In this document: in pieces, positions 46,075 through 55,783 of the stretch
How positions within the stretch are numbered: the stretch's first letter is position 1
How the letters are laid out: each line of letters starts with the position of its first letter
Origin: Pseudomonas folii
GTDB lineage: Bacteria > Pseudomonadota > Gammaproteobacteria > Pseudomonadales > Pseudomonadaceae
Reading direction: 5' to 3'
Length of the DNA: 64,000 bases
Assembly: GCF_014357575.1 (NCBI RefSeq)
Contig: NZ_JACONW010000006.1
Span: forward strand, 20,482 to 84,481
Position numbers and translations under genes: made by a program
Notes under the pieces: generated by a model
Told to the model about the DNA's origin: nothing
The model's input: the letters and a program-made list of their open reading frames with translations, nothing else
The model's database searches: none

Positions 46075-46908
46075 CTAGCCGTAACGACCGGTGATGTAAT
46101 CTTCAGTCTGTTTTTTAGCCGGGTTGGTGAACATCGTGTCCGTGTCACCGAACTCGACCAGTTTGCCCATGTACATAAACGCGGTGTAATCCGAAACCCG
46201 TGCCGCCTGCTGCATGTTGTGCGTAACGATCACAATGGTGTATTTGGATTTCAGTTCGTAGATCAGCTCTTCAACTTTCAACGTCGAAATTGGATCGAGC
46301 GCTGAACAGGGTTCGTCGAGCAGCAGGACTTCCGGCTCCACGGCGATGGTCCGGGCGATCACCAGACGTTGCTGCTGACCGCCGGAAAGACCCAGCGCTG
46401 ATTCATGTAGACGGTCTTTGACCTCGTCCCACAACGCTGCGGCCTTGAGTGCCCACTCGACAGCTTCATCGAGTACGCGCTTTTTGTTGATGCCCTGGAT
46501 CCGCAAGCCATACACCACGTTTTCGTAGATGGTCTTGGGGAACGGGTTGGGCTTCTGGAACACCATGCCGACACGACGGCGCAGTTCGGCGACGTCTTCA
46601 CCTTTGGTGTAGATATCGTGCCCGTACAGATTGATTGCGCCTTTTACGCTGCAACCATCGACCAGATCGTTCATGCGGTTGAACGTGCGCAACAACGTCG
46701 ACTTGCCGCAGCCGGACGGACCAATGAAGGCCGTCACACGCTGCTTCGGAATATTCAGGCTGACATCGAACAATGCCTGCTTGTCACCGTAGAACAGGTT
46801 CAAACCCGGCACTTCGATAGCCACGGTCTCGTCAGCCAGATGCAAGCCTGACTTATTGCGCCCCAGTGCCGACATGTTGATGCCTCGTGCCGGGTTTTCA
46901 TGCTGCAT
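46075..46908 (-). CDS. pstB: Phosphate ABC transporter ATPase PstB
   Basis: A 277-residue ABC ATPase. Walker [11 protein letters not shown]-loop VFQKPNPFP, signature LSGGQQQRL, Walker [13 protein letters not shown] and switch His in IVTHNMQQ are all intact. The start at 46908 follows GGGAGC and gives the family's MQHE...GINMSALGR beginning; an earlier frame to 46956 has no site. Confidence 0.96.
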   Translation of the reverse strand: MQHENPARGINMSALGRNKSGLHLADETVAIEVPGLNLFYGDKQALFDVSLNIPKQRVTAFIGPSGCGKSTLLRTFNRMNDLVDGCSVKGAINLYGHDIYTKGEDVAELRRRVGMVFQKPNPFPKTIYENVVYGLRIQGINKKRVLDEAVEWALKAAALWDEVKDRLHESALGLSGGQQQRLVIARTIAVEPEVLLLDEPCSALDPISTLKVEELIYELKSKYTIVIVTHNMQQAARVSDYTAFMYMGKLVEFGDTDTMFTNPAKKQTEDYITGRYG

Positions 46909-46980
46909 GGAATTGCTCCCTACGCTAACCATTCTGTTAAATCGCCCCTCAAACACATATGACTGTCTGATTAAACGGGT

Positions 46981-47098
46981 CTGTAGGAGCGGTCGGAGGT
47001 AACGACGGCCGCGAAGCGGTCGGAGGTAACGACGGCCGCGAAGCGGTGTGTCAGACCAACCGCTATCGCTGCCTCGCGCTGCTCGTGAGCTCCTACAG
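46981..47098. repeat. REPIN-type repeat with an internal 27-bp tandem duplication
   Basis: The outer ends (CTGTAGGAGC and the complement at 47089-47098) are typical. Inside, a 27-bp unit (46989-47015) is repeated exactly at 47016-47042. It lies in the pstA-pstB gap, inside the operon. Confidence 0.82.
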
Positions 47099-47128
47099 CC
47101 CAGTGGTTGGGCGACCTCTTTATTTCAA

Positions 47129-48799
47129 TCAACTATCCAGCGCTTTGTATTTCTCGCGCAGGTGGTTACGAATAGCCACCGCCGACAGGTTGAGCAAGGC
47201 AATCACTAACACCAGCAACAGAGCCGTGGCGTAAACCAATGGTCGTGCCGCCTCGACGTTGGGACTCTGGAAGCCCACGTCGTAAATATGGAACCCCAAG
47301 TGCATGATCTTCTGATCCAGATGCAGGTAAGGGTAGTTGCCGTCCACCGGCAGCGACGGAGCCAGTTTGACCACGCCCACCAGCATCAACGGCGCCACTT
47401 CCCCGGCTGCACGGGCCACCGCCAGAATCAGGCCGGTCATCATGGCCGGGCTGGCCATGGGCAGAACAATCTTCCACAGTGTCTCGGCCTTGGTCGCACC
47501 CAACGCCAGTGAGCCTTCGCGAATGGTGCGCGGGATACGCGCCAGGCCCTCTTCAGTCGCGACGATCACCACCGGCACAGCCAACAGTGCCAACGTCAGC
47601 GACGCCCAGAGCAGGCCTGGCGTACCAAAAGTCGGCGCAGGCAAGGCTTCGGGGAAGAACAACTGATCCAGAGATCCGCCCAGCACATACACAAAGAAGC
47701 CCAAACCGAACACACCGTAAACAATGGCCGGAACGCCCGCGAGGTTGTTCACTGCGATACGGATCAAGCGAGTCACCGGGCCTTGCCGGGCATACTCACG
47801 CAAATAAACCGCCGCCAGTACACCAAACGGCGTGACGATCACTGCCATGATCAGGGTCATCATCACCGTCCCGAAAATCGCCGGGAAAATCCCGCCTTCG
47901 GTGTTGGCTTCCCGCGGGTCCTCGCTGAGGAATTCCCAGAGTTTCTTGAAGTAAAAACCCAGCTTGGTCATCGTGCCCATGGCGTTAGGCTGATAGGCAT
48001 GCACGACCCTGCCCAGGCTGATTTCGACTTCCTTACCATTGGCGTCGCGCGCCGTGAGGCTGTCGCGATCAAACGCCTCGTGCAGCGAGATCAGACGCTC
48101 TTCGATAACGGTGTAGCGACTGTCCAGTTCGGCGCGCTCGCTGGCCATGTCAGCCTGGGCCTGCGCATCGAGCGCGCCGTTCAGCTCCAGCTTGCGAGCC
48201 TGCAGACGCAACCGCTCAATACCGTGGTTGATCGCGCCTACGTCTTTCTTTTCAAGCTGGTAGAGCTCGCGAGCCAGACCCTCGACACGCTTGATGCGCT
48301 CTTGCAGCGTCGGCCAGGCCGCCTCGCCTTCAGCGACGACCTTGCCGCCTTCTTTGACGTTGACGAGATAGCCGTAAAAATTGCCCCATTCACGGCGCTC
48401 GATGGTCATCAGCTCGGGCGGCAGGCTTTGGTTGGATATCCATTCGCCAACGACCCAGGTGAAATCGCTGGGATTGACGTCACGGTTACCGACCTTGACC
48501 AGCTCACGGGTCATGAACTCCGGACCATCTTCCGGCACAGGCAAACCCGCCCCCTTCAGGCGGGCGCGAGGGACTTGCTCTTGCTCGACGACTTCGCCGA
48601 TCAGAACGTGTTTCTCCTGATTGGGCACATCGTATTGCGCGTACATCAGATCGGCCGGCCAGAAGTGACCCAGACCGCGCACAGCAATCACCGACAACAA
48701 ACCCAGCGTCATGATGACCGCAATGGATACCGCGCCCGCACTCATCCAGACGCCAGGGGCGCCTGTTTTAATCCAGCTCTTGAGGGAGTTCTGTTTCAC
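47129..48799 (-). CDS. pstA: Phosphate ABC transporter permease PstA, enlarged
   Basis: A 556-residue permease. The C-terminal 270 residues are the usual PstA (GGIFPAIFGTVMMTLIMAVIVTPFGVLAAVYLREYA, and the EAA loop EGSLALGATKAETLWKIVLP). Between the first membrane helix (about 20-40) and this core is an additional 240-residue mostly helical, charged segment (about 50-290) with coiled-coil character, likely periplasmic. Enlarged PstA and PstC are usual in Pseudomonas. It starts 15 bases after pstC. Confidence 0.94.
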   Translation of the reverse strand: MKQNSLKSWIKTGAPGVWMSAGAVSIAVIMTLGLLSVIAVRGLGHFWPADLMYAQYDVPNQEKHVLIGEVVEQEQVPRARLKGAGLPVPEDGPEFMTRELVKVGNRDVNPSDFTWVVGEWISNQSLPPELMTIERREWGNFYGYLVNVKEGGKVVAEGEAAWPTLQERIKRVEGLARELYQLEKKDVGAINHGIERLRLQARKLELNGALDAQAQADMASERAELDSRYTVIEERLISLHEAFDRDSLTARDANGKEVEISLGRVVHAYQPNAMGTMTKLGFYFKKLWEFLSEDPREANTEGGIFPAIFGTVMMTLIMAVIVTPFGVLAAVYLREYARQGPVTRLIRIAVNNLAGVPAIVYGVFGLGFFVYVLGGSLDQLFFPEALPAPTFGTPGLLWASLTLALLAVPVVIVATEEGLARIPRTIREGSLALGATKAETLWKIVLPMASPAMMTGLILAVARAAGEVAPLMLVGVVKLAPSLPVDGNYPYLHLDQKIMHLGFHIYDVGFQSPNVEAARPLVYATALLLVLVIALLNLSAVAIRNHLREKYKALDS

Positions 48800-48814
48800 G
48801 AACTTCTACCTTCC

Positions 48815-51100
48815 TTAGAGAGACGAGTATTTCTTGCGCAGGCGCTGACGAATCAGCTCTGCGAGGGTGTTCATCACAAAGGTGAACATCAGCAGCACCA
48901 GCGCTGCGAGGAACAACACTCGATAATGACTGCCACCCACTTCCGACTCAGGCATCTCCACGGCCACGTTGGCCGCCAGCGTGCGCATCCCCTCAAACAG
49001 GTTCATGTCCATGATCGGCGTATTGCCCGTAGCCATGAGCACGATCATCGTCTCTCCGACCGCACGGCCCATACCGATCATCAGCGCCGAGAAAATCCCC
49101 GGGCTTGCGGTAAGGATGACCACGCGGGTCAGGGTCTGCCACGGCGTAGCGCCGAGTGCCAGCGAGCCCAACGTAAGACCGCGGGGCACGCTGAACACCG
49201 CATCCTCGGCAATCGAGTAAATATTCGGAATCACGGCAAAGCCCATGGCGATGCCGACCACTAATGCGTTGCGCTGATCGTAGGTAATGCCCAGATCGTG
49301 GGAGATCCACATGCGCATGTCACCGCCGAAGAACCAGTTCTCCAGATGCGGGCTCATGCTCAGCGAGAACCAGCCTACCAGCAGCACCACCGGCAGCAGG
49401 ATTGCACTTTCCCAGCCATCGGGAACCCGCAAACGAATCGAGTCAGGCAAGCGGCTCCAGGCAAACCCGGCGAGCAGAATGCCGATGGGCGTCAGCAGCA
49501 TCAGGCTGAACACACCCGGTAAATGACCTTCCAGATAGGGCGCCAGAAACAGCCCGGCGAAGAAGCCGAGAATCACTGTCGGCATCGCTTCCATCAGCTC
49601 GATTACCGGTTTGACCTTGCGGCGCATCCCGGGGGCCATGAAGTAAGCGGTGTAGATCGCCGCGGCAACCGCCAGAGGCGCAGCCAGCAGCATGGCGTAG
49701 AACGCAGCCTTGAGCGTGCCATACGTCAGCGGTGCCAGGCTCAGCTTGGGCTCGAAATCGCTATTGGAGGCGGTGGACTGCCAGACGTATTGAGGCGAAT
49801 CGTAATTCTCGTACCAGACCTTGCCCCACAATGCGCTCCAGGACACTTCCGGGTGCGGATTCTTCAAACTCATCGGCCGCAACGCACCGCCCTGCTCTAC
49901 CAGAATCTGGTCCGCACGCGGCGACATAGCAAAAATACCCGAACCGTCAGCGACTTTTTCGACCAACAACGTGCGATGCGCGGTGCTGTGGAAAACGCCG
50001 AGCTGACCCGATGAGTCCAGTGCGATGAAGCCCTTACGCCGCTGCTCGGCAGTGATCTGGGTAATCGGCGCAGTGCCCATCCTGAAGTCGCGAATATGCA
50101 TGAAGCGCTGTTCGCCATCGACGTCACGGGCCATGAACCACTGGGCCATCCCGCCTTTGGAGTTACCGATGATCAACGAAATGCCACCCACCAGCTGAGT
50201 GCTGGCGGTGATCTCGGCATTGCCGTCTTCAAGCAGTTTGTAACGGCCATTGAGCGTGCGATCACGCAAGCTGAACACGTCGGCCTGCGCACGACCATTG
50301 ATCACATACAGCCATTGCTGGCGCGGATCGATGTAGATGGCTTTCACAGCCTCGGACATCTGCGGCAACTGAATACGGCTTTGCTCGCTGGTGACCTCGC
50401 CGGTCATCATGTTTTCTTCTTTCGCCAGCGACAAAACGTGCAATTGCACGCCGGTGGTGCCTGCGATCAGTAGATTTTCGCCATTGGCATTGATGCTGAC
50501 ATGCTCAACCGCCTGCCCCCCTTCATCCAGCACCAATGGTGCTTCGCCATAAGGCCAGGTGATGCTCGGCGTGATGGTTTTATGGTTGTTCGGGTAAGTA
50601 ACAAGGTAACTGTGTCTGAACGCCAACACCTGACCATTGGACAGGCCCAACGCAATCAGCGGCGTGCCGGGTTGATCCTGACCAATCGAAGCCACGCGCA
50701 CGCCCGCAGGCAGCGGCAGGCTGACGCGTTTGATTTCGGCGCCGTCCGCAATGCCGAAAAACACGGCTTCGCCCTTGTCGGAAATGCGCATCCCGACCTG
50801 ATTCTGCTCTTCGACAGTCAGCATCAGCGACTTGCCCGAGTCGTTCAGCCAGGCAGGCTTCAGCGCGTCTTCCTTGGTCAGGCTTGCGCCCTGAAACAAT
50901 GGTGCAACCACATAGGCCAGATAAAAGAAGATCAGGGTGATAGCCGCGAGCACGGCAAGGCCGCCAATGGCGACGTACCAACGGGTCAGACGGTCCTTGA
51001 AAGCGCGTATGCGGCGCCTGCGTTGCAGCTCAGGCGTATTGAAATCAATGCGCTTGGCAGGTGAATTCTGATTCATCGATGAATTGGCCAGATCATTCAT
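48815..51100 (-). CDS. pstC: Phosphate ABC transporter permease PstC, enlarged
   Basis: A 761-residue permease. After one membrane helix (about 40-65) comes a long beta-rich insertion (about 75-440; repeated ISDKGEAVFFGIADGAEIKRV-type strands, like a beta propeller) and then the normal permease core (SLAPLTYGTLKAAFYAMLLAAPLAVAAAIYTAYF, EAA loop GSLALGATPWQTLTRVVILTASPG). The ATG at 51100 follows AGGG at fitting distance; a GTG two codons earlier (51106) is the alternative. The periplasmic insertion may dock PstS. Confidence 0.93.
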   Translation of the reverse strand: MNDLANSSMNQNSPAKRIDFNTPELQRRRRIRAFKDRLTRWYVAIGGLAVLAAITLIFFYLAYVVAPLFQGASLTKEDALKPAWLNDSGKSLMLTVEEQNQVGMRISDKGEAVFFGIADGAEIKRVSLPLPAGVRVASIGQDQPGTPLIALGLSNGQVLAFRHSYLVTYPNNHKTITPSITWPYGEAPLVLDEGGQAVEHVSINANGENLLIAGTTGVQLHVLSLAKEENMMTGEVTSEQSRIQLPQMSEAVKAIYIDPRQQWLYVINGRAQADVFSLRDRTLNGRYKLLEDGNAEITASTQLVGGISLIIGNSKGGMAQWFMARDVDGEQRFMHIRDFRMGTAPITQITAEQRRKGFIALDSSGQLGVFHSTAHRTLLVEKVADGSGIFAMSPRADQILVEQGGALRPMSLKNPHPEVSWSALWGKVWYENYDSPQYVWQSTASNSDFEPKLSLAPLTYGTLKAAFYAMLLAAPLAVAAAIYTAYFMAPGMRRKVKPVIELMEAMPTVILGFFAGLFLAPYLEGHLPGVFSLMLLTPIGILLAGFAWSRLPDSIRLRVPDGWESAILLPVVLLVGWFSLSMSPHLENWFFGGDMRMWISHDLGITYDQRNALVVGIAMGFAVIPNIYSIAEDAVFSVPRGLTLGSLALGATPWQTLTRVVILTASPGIFSALMIGMGRAVGETMIVLMATGNTPIMDMNLFEGMRTLAANVAVEMPESEVGGSHYRVLFLAALVLLMFTFVMNTLAELIRQRLRKKYSSL

Positions 51101-51150
51101 GCGCACACCCTAGCCGCCCTGTATGACAAAAACATTACAGCGGGGTGACG

Positions 51151-51205
51151 AAAAAAAGCCCGCCACCTACGATCATGGCAGCGAACTGTTCAGTTAACGG
51201 TGGGC
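51151..51205 (-). terminator. Imperfect hairpin with T run between pstS and pstC
   Basis: On the minus strand GCCCACC (51199-51205) can pair with GGTGGCGGGC (51158-51167) around an inner small hairpin, then comes a run of seven T. Such a weak terminator would let part of the transcripts continue to pstC, giving more PstS than permease. Confidence 0.55.
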
Positions 51206-51236
51206 CTGATTAGAACAGATCCCACCGTAACCCGGA

Positions 51237-52226
51237 TTATTTTGCAGCAGCTTCCTGCAGGCCCAGATCGGTCAGCGCCTTGGTTACCACTCTGGGTGGC
51301 AGCGGGATGTAGCCATCTTTCATGACCACTTCCTGACCCTGCTTCGACAGGACCAGCTTGATGAACTCAGCCTCCAGCGGAGCCAGCGGCTTGTTTGGGG
51401 CCTTGTTGACGTAGACATAGAGGAAGCGCGACAGCGGATAAGTACCATTCAAAGCGTTGGCTTCGTTGTCTTCAACGAACTCGCCACCTTCTTTCTTGGC
51501 CAGAGGCACGGTACGCACGCTGGATGTTTTATAACCAATGCCCGAGTAACCAATACCATTGAGCGAGCTGCTGATCGAGCTGACGACCGATGCCGAACCT
51601 GGCTGTTCATTGACGTTGGCTTTGAAGTCGCCTTTGCACAGAGCTTCTTCCTTGAAATAGCCGTAGGTGCCGGACACCGAATTACGACCAAACAACTGGA
51701 TCGGTTTGTTCGCCAGGTCGCCAGTGATACCCACATCGCCCCAGGTCTTGGCATCCGCTTTGGCACCGCACAGGCGGGTGACCGAGAAGATGGCATCCAC
51801 TTGCGCCATGGTCAGGCCCTTGATCGGGTTGTCCTTGTGCACAAAAACCGCCAGGGCATCGACTGCAACCGGAATCGCAGTGGGTTTGTAGCCGTATTTC
51901 TGTTCAAACGCCGACAGCTCGCCGTCTTTCATCTTGCGGCTCATCGGGCCCAGGTTCGCCGTGCCTTCGGTCAGTGCCGGTGGCGCAGTGGAAGAACCCG
52001 CCGCCTGAATCTGGATGTTTACGCTTGGGTATTCTTTCTTGTAGGCCTCGGCCCACAGCGTCATGAGGTTCGCCAGGGTATCGGAACCCACACTGGACAG
52101 GTTGCCCGAGACACCCGACGTCTTCACGTACGGTTTGATCGCCGGATCAACAGCAGCAACCGCATTGGCGGTAGCGACGCCAGCGGCAACGAAAGTGAGG
52201 GCGGTGATCAAACGCTTTAAAGTCAT
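51237..52226 (-). CDS. pstS: Periplasmic phosphate-binding protein PstS
   Basis: A 329-residue phosphate-binding protein. Signal peptide about residues 1-24 (ending NAVAA). Ligand segments include [38 protein letters not shown] and [15 protein letters not shown]. The start at 52226 follows GGAGC; the longer frame to 52313 would run through the Pho boxes and is not used. It is the first gene of the pst operon and is preceded by tandem Pho boxes. Confidence 0.95.
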   Translation of the reverse strand: MTLKRLITALTFVAAGVATANAVAAVDPAIKPYVKTSGVSGNLSSVGSDTLANLMTLWAEAYKKEYPSVNIQIQAAGSSTAPPALTEGTANLGPMSRKMKDGELSAFEQKYGYKPTAIPVAVDALAVFVHKDNPIKGLTMAQVDAIFSVTRLCGAKADAKTWGDVGITGDLANKPIQLFGRNSVSGTYGYFKEEALCKGDFKANVNEQPGSASVVSSISSSLNGIGYSGIGYKTSSVRTVPLAKKEGGEFVEDNEANALNGTYPLSRFLYVYVNKAPNKPLAPLEAEFIKLVLSKQGQEVVMKDGYIPLPPRVVTKALTDLGLQEAAAK

Positions 52227-52284
52227 ACCTTGCTCCGAGCGAGGTGAAGAAATAGGTCCGTTGGCCCGAGTATTGGCCGGACGC

Positions 52285-52324
52285 GTGACGACTCTATGAC
52301 TTAATTGTGACAATTAAATGAAAG
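52285..52324 (-). promoter_or_regulatory. Four-unit tandem Pho box upstream of pstS
   Basis: Read on the plus strand the 7-base units GTGACGA, ATGACTT, GTGACAA and ATGAAAG begin at 52285, 52296, 52307 and 52318, exactly 11 bases apart. Each is close to ATGACAG, the complement of the PhoB half site. They start 59 bases before the pstS start codon. Confidence 0.82.
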
Positions 52325-52351
52325 ACCGCCACCCTGCTCAGGAATGGCGGC
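52325..52351 (-). terminator. Terminator hairpin after the MFS transporter gene
   Basis: GGCCGCCA and TGGCGGT (arms 52345-52352 and 52325-52331) form a stem followed on the minus strand by a T-rich stretch. It lies between the MFS gene and the Pho boxes and would isolate pstS from upstream transcription. Confidence 0.65.
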
Positions 52352-52397
52352 CTTGAATAGAACGCGGCATGAAACGGAAGTCTTCAGACTCGACCGA

Positions 52398-53690
52398 TCA
52401 GCGCTTTTTGGCGATCAGGTAGCAGCCAATCAGCATGCCCAGCACGCATAGAATTGCTACATACCAAGCGGGTGCCATAGGGCTGGATTTGAGCATGAGC
52501 GTCACGACCATCGGCGTCAGGCCGCCAAAAATCGCGTAAGCCAGGTTGTACGAGAACGACAACCCCGAGAAACGCACCACTGCCGGGAATGCCTTGACCA
52601 TTACGTACGGCACTGCGCCAATGACGCCAACGAACAGGCCGGTCACTGCATACATCGGGAACAGCCAGTCAGGATTGGCCGCCAGTGTGTGATACATGGT
52701 CCATGAGCTGATCAACAGACCCAGGCTGCCAAACAGGAACACCCGGCCAGCACCAATGCGGTCAGCCAGTGCGCCCGAACCGATGCAGCCCAAGCTCAGG
52801 AAAACGATTGCCAGGCTATTGGCCTTCAGGGCCACAGCAGCCGGGAAGCCGAAGGTCGCGCCTTGCAGGATAGTCGGAGTCATCAGAATAACGACGATGA
52901 TCCCCGCTGACAGCAACCAGGTCAGCAACATCGAGATAGCAACTGCACCGCGATGATCACGCAGCACCGACTTGAGCGGGACTTCTTCGGCCAGGGCTTT
53001 GCGCAATTGCAGTTCGGCGAACACTGGCGTTTCGTGCAACCAACGGCGCAGATAGACCGACAACAGGCCGAACACACCACCTACCAGGAACGGGATACGC
53101 CATGCGTAATCCGACACTTCAATTGGGGTGTAGATGCTGTTGATGAGGGTCGCCATCAGCGAGCCCAGCAGAATGCCGGCCGTCAGACCACAGGTCAGCG
53201 TGCCGCAGGCATAGCCGATATGACGAGCAGGAACGTGCTCGGAGACGAAAACCCAGGCACCCGGAACTTCACCACCAATGGCTGCACCCTGAATGACGCG
53301 CATCAGCAGAAGCAGGATCGGCGCCAACATGCCGATCTGGGCATACGTTGGCAGCAGACCCATGATCAGCGTCGGCACCGCCATCATGAAAATGCTCAAG
53401 GTGAACATTTTCTTGCGCCCCAGCAGGTCGCCGAAGTGCGCCATGATGATGCCGCCCAGAGGACGCGCCAGATAACCTGCGGCGAAAATCCCGAAGGTCT
53501 GCATCATGCGCAGCCACTCCGGCATATCCGCCGGGAAAAATAGTTTGCCGACCACAGCAGCGAAGAACACGAAAATGATGAAGTCGTAGAACTCAAGCGC
53601 GCCGCCCAACGCGGACAGCGACAAGGTCTTGTAGTCGTTGCGGGTCAGCGGGCGCGAAGGCTGCGCGGTACTCGAAGGCACAGTTGACAT
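52398..53690 (-). CDS. MFS transporter of the metabolite:proton symporter family
   Basis: A 430-residue, 12-helix transporter. Typical MHS features: GGALEFYDFIIFVFFAAVVG in helix 1, the loop motif HFGDLLGRKKMF between helices 2 and 3, and RVIQGAAIGGEVPGAW (helix 4). The substrate is probably a small organic acid or osmolyte; the sequence does not decide. The ATG at 53690 follows GAGAAG by 8 bases; a TTG two codons earlier is possible. The same gene stands next to pstS in P. aeruginosa. Confidence 0.88.
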   Translation of the reverse strand: MSTVPSSTAQPSRPLTRNDYKTLSLSALGGALEFYDFIIFVFFAAVVGKLFFPADMPEWLRMMQTFGIFAAGYLARPLGGIIMAHFGDLLGRKKMFTLSIFMMAVPTLIMGLLPTYAQIGMLAPILLLLMRVIQGAAIGGEVPGAWVFVSEHVPARHIGYACGTLTCGLTAGILLGSLMATLINSIYTPIEVSDYAWRIPFLVGGVFGLLSVYLRRWLHETPVFAELQLRKALAEEVPLKSVLRDHRGAVAISMLLTWLLSAGIIVVILMTPTILQGATFGFPAAVALKANSLAIVFLSLGCIGSGALADRIGAGRVFLFGSLGLLISSWTMYHTLAANPDWLFPMYAVTGLFVGVIGAVPYVMVKAFPAVVRFSGLSFSYNLAYAIFGGLTPMVVTLMLKSSPMAPAWYVAILCVLGMLIGCYLIAKKR

Positions 53691-54171
53691 GAACAATACT
53701 TCTCTAAGGAGGCTTCTCTTGAATAGGGTTAGCGACAGTAAAGCAGGTTACGGCGGGGTGGCCTGCAACTGCGATTGTCCGGAGCAACTGTGCGGATAGG
53801 CACCAAAATTGCGTGACACAGGCAGTCATGCCGCCTTGTCGGGTCCGGCACGATAGCAAATTGTTTCAAAAAGCACACAGCCTGATGCGTATATCGTCGA
53901 AATCAGTACTCAATGGTCGTTTCATGACGCGTCGCCCGATATACTTGCAGACCGTCGGATTACTGTCGGTTGTGTGTCGGAATGTAGCGCACAAGCCTCA
54001 GTCAGTCGGGGGTGCTGTGCGAAATCAGCTGTCATTCAGCCGCTTTCGCAGAGTTTCCCCTTCAGGTGTTCCACCTGCGCTGAACGTTTTTTATTCACGC
54101 AAATGGTTTTGAATGGCGCCTGCCAACCGCGGCAACAATACTAAGAGTCATGGGTCAGAGGCACCCTAGGC
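53691..54171. other. Long divergent intergenic region without a supported gene
   Basis: These 481 bases separate the MFS transporter and the thioesterase. They contain no REPIN, no clear palindrome longer than 8 bases per arm, and only an unconvincing 99-codon open frame. Promoters for both neighbours must lie here; a small RNA cannot be excluded. Confidence 0.45.
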
Positions 54172-54573
54172 ATGATCGAGTTCGAACAAGAAGATCCAAT
54201 CCCGCAAGGCGATCTCGCTTTGCAAATCACCGCACTACCCCGCGAAACCAACGGCTTCGGCGATATTTTCGGCGGCTGGCTGGTATCCCAGATGGATCTG
54301 GCAGGCACCGCTATGGCCAGCAAGATCGCTGGCGGGCGCGTTGCCACTGTCGCCATTGATCGTATGGCGTTTCTGGTTCCGGTGGCGGTAGGCGCACAGC
54401 TGTCCTTCTATACCCAGGCACTGGAAATTGGCCGTAGCTCCATTCAGATGATGGTTGAAGTGTGGAGCGATGACCCCCTGTCCAGCGAATGGCGCAAAGT
54501 GACTGAGGCGGTGTTTGTGTTTGTGGCCATTGATGGCAGCGGGCGCACCCGTTCGGTTCCGGCGCGGCGCTGA
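54172..54573 (+). CDS. Acyl-CoA thioesterase, hotdog fold (YciA type)
   Basis: A 133-residue single hotdog domain. The family core is intact: NGFGDIFGGWLVSQMDLAGTAMAS (about residues 27-50, with the catalytic Asp in the D-L-A-G segment), then VATVAIDRMAFLVPVAVG. It hydrolyses acyl-CoA to free acid and CoA in the cytoplasm. It is transcribed alone, and a REPIN follows it. Confidence 0.9.
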   Translation: MIEFEQEDPIPQGDLALQITALPRETNGFGDIFGGWLVSQMDLAGTAMASKIAGGRVATVAIDRMAFLVPVAVGAQLSFYTQALEIGRSSIQMMVEVWSDDPLSSEWRKVTEAVFVFVAIDGSGRTRSVPARR

Positions 54574-54591
54574 GGCTGTGTAATTTGTAAT

Positions 54592-54665
54592 TGTAGGAGC
54601 TGCCGAAGGCTGCGAAAGGGCTATTCCTGAAACACCGCGATTCGCAGCCTTCGGCAGCTCCTACA
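54592..54665. repeat. REPIN-type inverted repeat (TGCCGAAGGCTGCG class)
   Basis: Perfect 25-bp inverted arms at 54592-54616 and 54641-54665 starting TGTAGGAGCTGCCGAAGG, with 24 bases between. Confidence 0.92.
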
Positions 54666-54766
54666 GTGAATACACTCCAAAGAAGGTAAGGCTGGCTGGA
54701 GAAAGGTAAACTCATCGACCTGGACACGGTCCATTTTGTCTTAGTCTTTGTTTGAGAGTTCTTTAT

Positions 54767-55675
54767 ATGCCAACGCCCCAGGTCGAATCCGTCACCATCG
54801 ATGAGCTTAACTGCTGGAAAATCAGCCACGGTGAAGCTGAACTCGTTGTCGCCCAGCAAGGTGCGCATATCGTCAGTTACAAACTGGCCGGGCAGCAGCC
54901 GCTGATCTGGTCCAATGATCAGGCAGTTTTCAAGAAAGGCACCCCGATTCGTGGTGGTATGCCTGTTTGCTGGCCTTGGTTCGGCAATCTTCAGCGCAAC
55001 CCGGAAAGTGTGCAGGCCATGCGCGTGAGTGACGAGCCCGCCAAGGCTCATGGCGAAGTTCGCGCCATCGACTGGGAATTGATGGGTATGGCCGAAGATG
55101 ACGACGCACTGATCGTCGATTTCATTCAGCCCAAAACGGAAGGCAAGCTGCCAGGCTGGCCGCATAACGTGGGCCTGAAACTGAGCATTCGTCTGGACGA
55201 AGCGCTGAACGTCAGCCTCGTCAGCTACAACTCCGGCACTGAAACCGTGAGCTTCAGCCAGGCATTGCACACCTACTTCGCTGTCAGCGATGTACGCGAA
55301 ATCAGCATCAAAGGCCTCGACGGCGTGCGCTATATCGAAACCCTGGAAAACTGGGAAGAACGCAAGCAGTCCGGCGATGTGAAATTCGCAGGCGAGACCG
55401 ACCGCATTTACCTCAACACCCCGGACATGCTGAGCATTGTCGACCCGACATGGCAGCGCAAAATCCACATCTGCACCAATGGCTCGAAGTCAGCCATCGT
55501 GTGGAATCCGTGGATCGAGAAAACCAAAAGCTTCAACGATATGGCCGCTGATGGATGGCAGGGCATGGTCTGCGTCGAAACGGCCAACGTGCTGGACGAT
55601 ATCGTGACGCTGGAGCCGGAACAGATGCATGTGCTGGATGTGAGTATTTGGGCTGAGTCTTTGTCAGAAGCCTGA
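54767..55675 (+). CDS. D-hexose-6-phosphate mutarotase (YeaD-like aldose epimerase)
   Basis: A 302-residue galactose-mutarotase-fold protein. Conserved segments are VVAQQGAHIVSYKLAGQQPLIW, the substrate loop GTPIRGGMPVCWPWFG (about residues 60-75), a catalytic His in QALHTYFAV (about 170) and the catalytic-type Glu in VCVETANV (about 270). It interconverts anomers of glucose-6-phosphate. The ATG at 54767 follows GAGAG by 8 bases; a TTG at 54752 in the same frame is less likely. Confidence 0.88.
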   Translation: MPTPQVESVTIDELNCWKISHGEAELVVAQQGAHIVSYKLAGQQPLIWSNDQAVFKKGTPIRGGMPVCWPWFGNLQRNPESVQAMRVSDEPAKAHGEVRAIDWELMGMAEDDDALIVDFIQPKTEGKLPGWPHNVGLKLSIRLDEALNVSLVSYNSGTETVSFSQALHTYFAVSDVREISIKGLDGVRYIETLENWEERKQSGDVKFAGETDRIYLNTPDMLSIVDPTWQRKIHICTNGSKSAIVWNPWIEKTKSFNDMAADGWQGMVCVETANVLDDIVTLEPEQMHVLDVSIWAESLSEA

Positions 55676-55680
55676 TTTCC

Positions 55681-55768
55681 GTAGGAGCGCGCTTGCCCGC
55701 GATGAACGATTACGCGGTTTGTCAGACAGACCGAGTTTATCGTTCATCGCGGGCAAGCGCGCTCCTAC
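55681..55768. repeat. REPIN-type inverted repeat (GCGCTTGCCCGCG class)
   Basis: Perfect 30-bp inverted arms at 55681-55710 and 55739-55768 (GTAGGAGCGCGCTTGCCCGC and onward) with 28 bases between. It separates the convergent mutarotase and DUF3299 genes. Confidence 0.93.
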
Positions 55769-55783
55769 CGGCCTGCATAAGCC

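Noticed and set aside
46981..47098. Repeats that could suggest a CRISPR array
   Set aside because: There are only two adjacent copies with no spacers and REPIN ends outside; no cas genes in the window.
47783..49264. 493-codon open frame on the plus strand
   Set aside because: It lies opposite pstA and pstC, which are certain, and its translation has the His/Arg/Gln-rich look of a GC-rich antisense frame with no domain.
53813..54112. 99-codon open frame in the MFS-thioesterase gap
   Set aside because: Starts without a ribosome-binding site and has basic, low-pattern composition; treated as non-coding.
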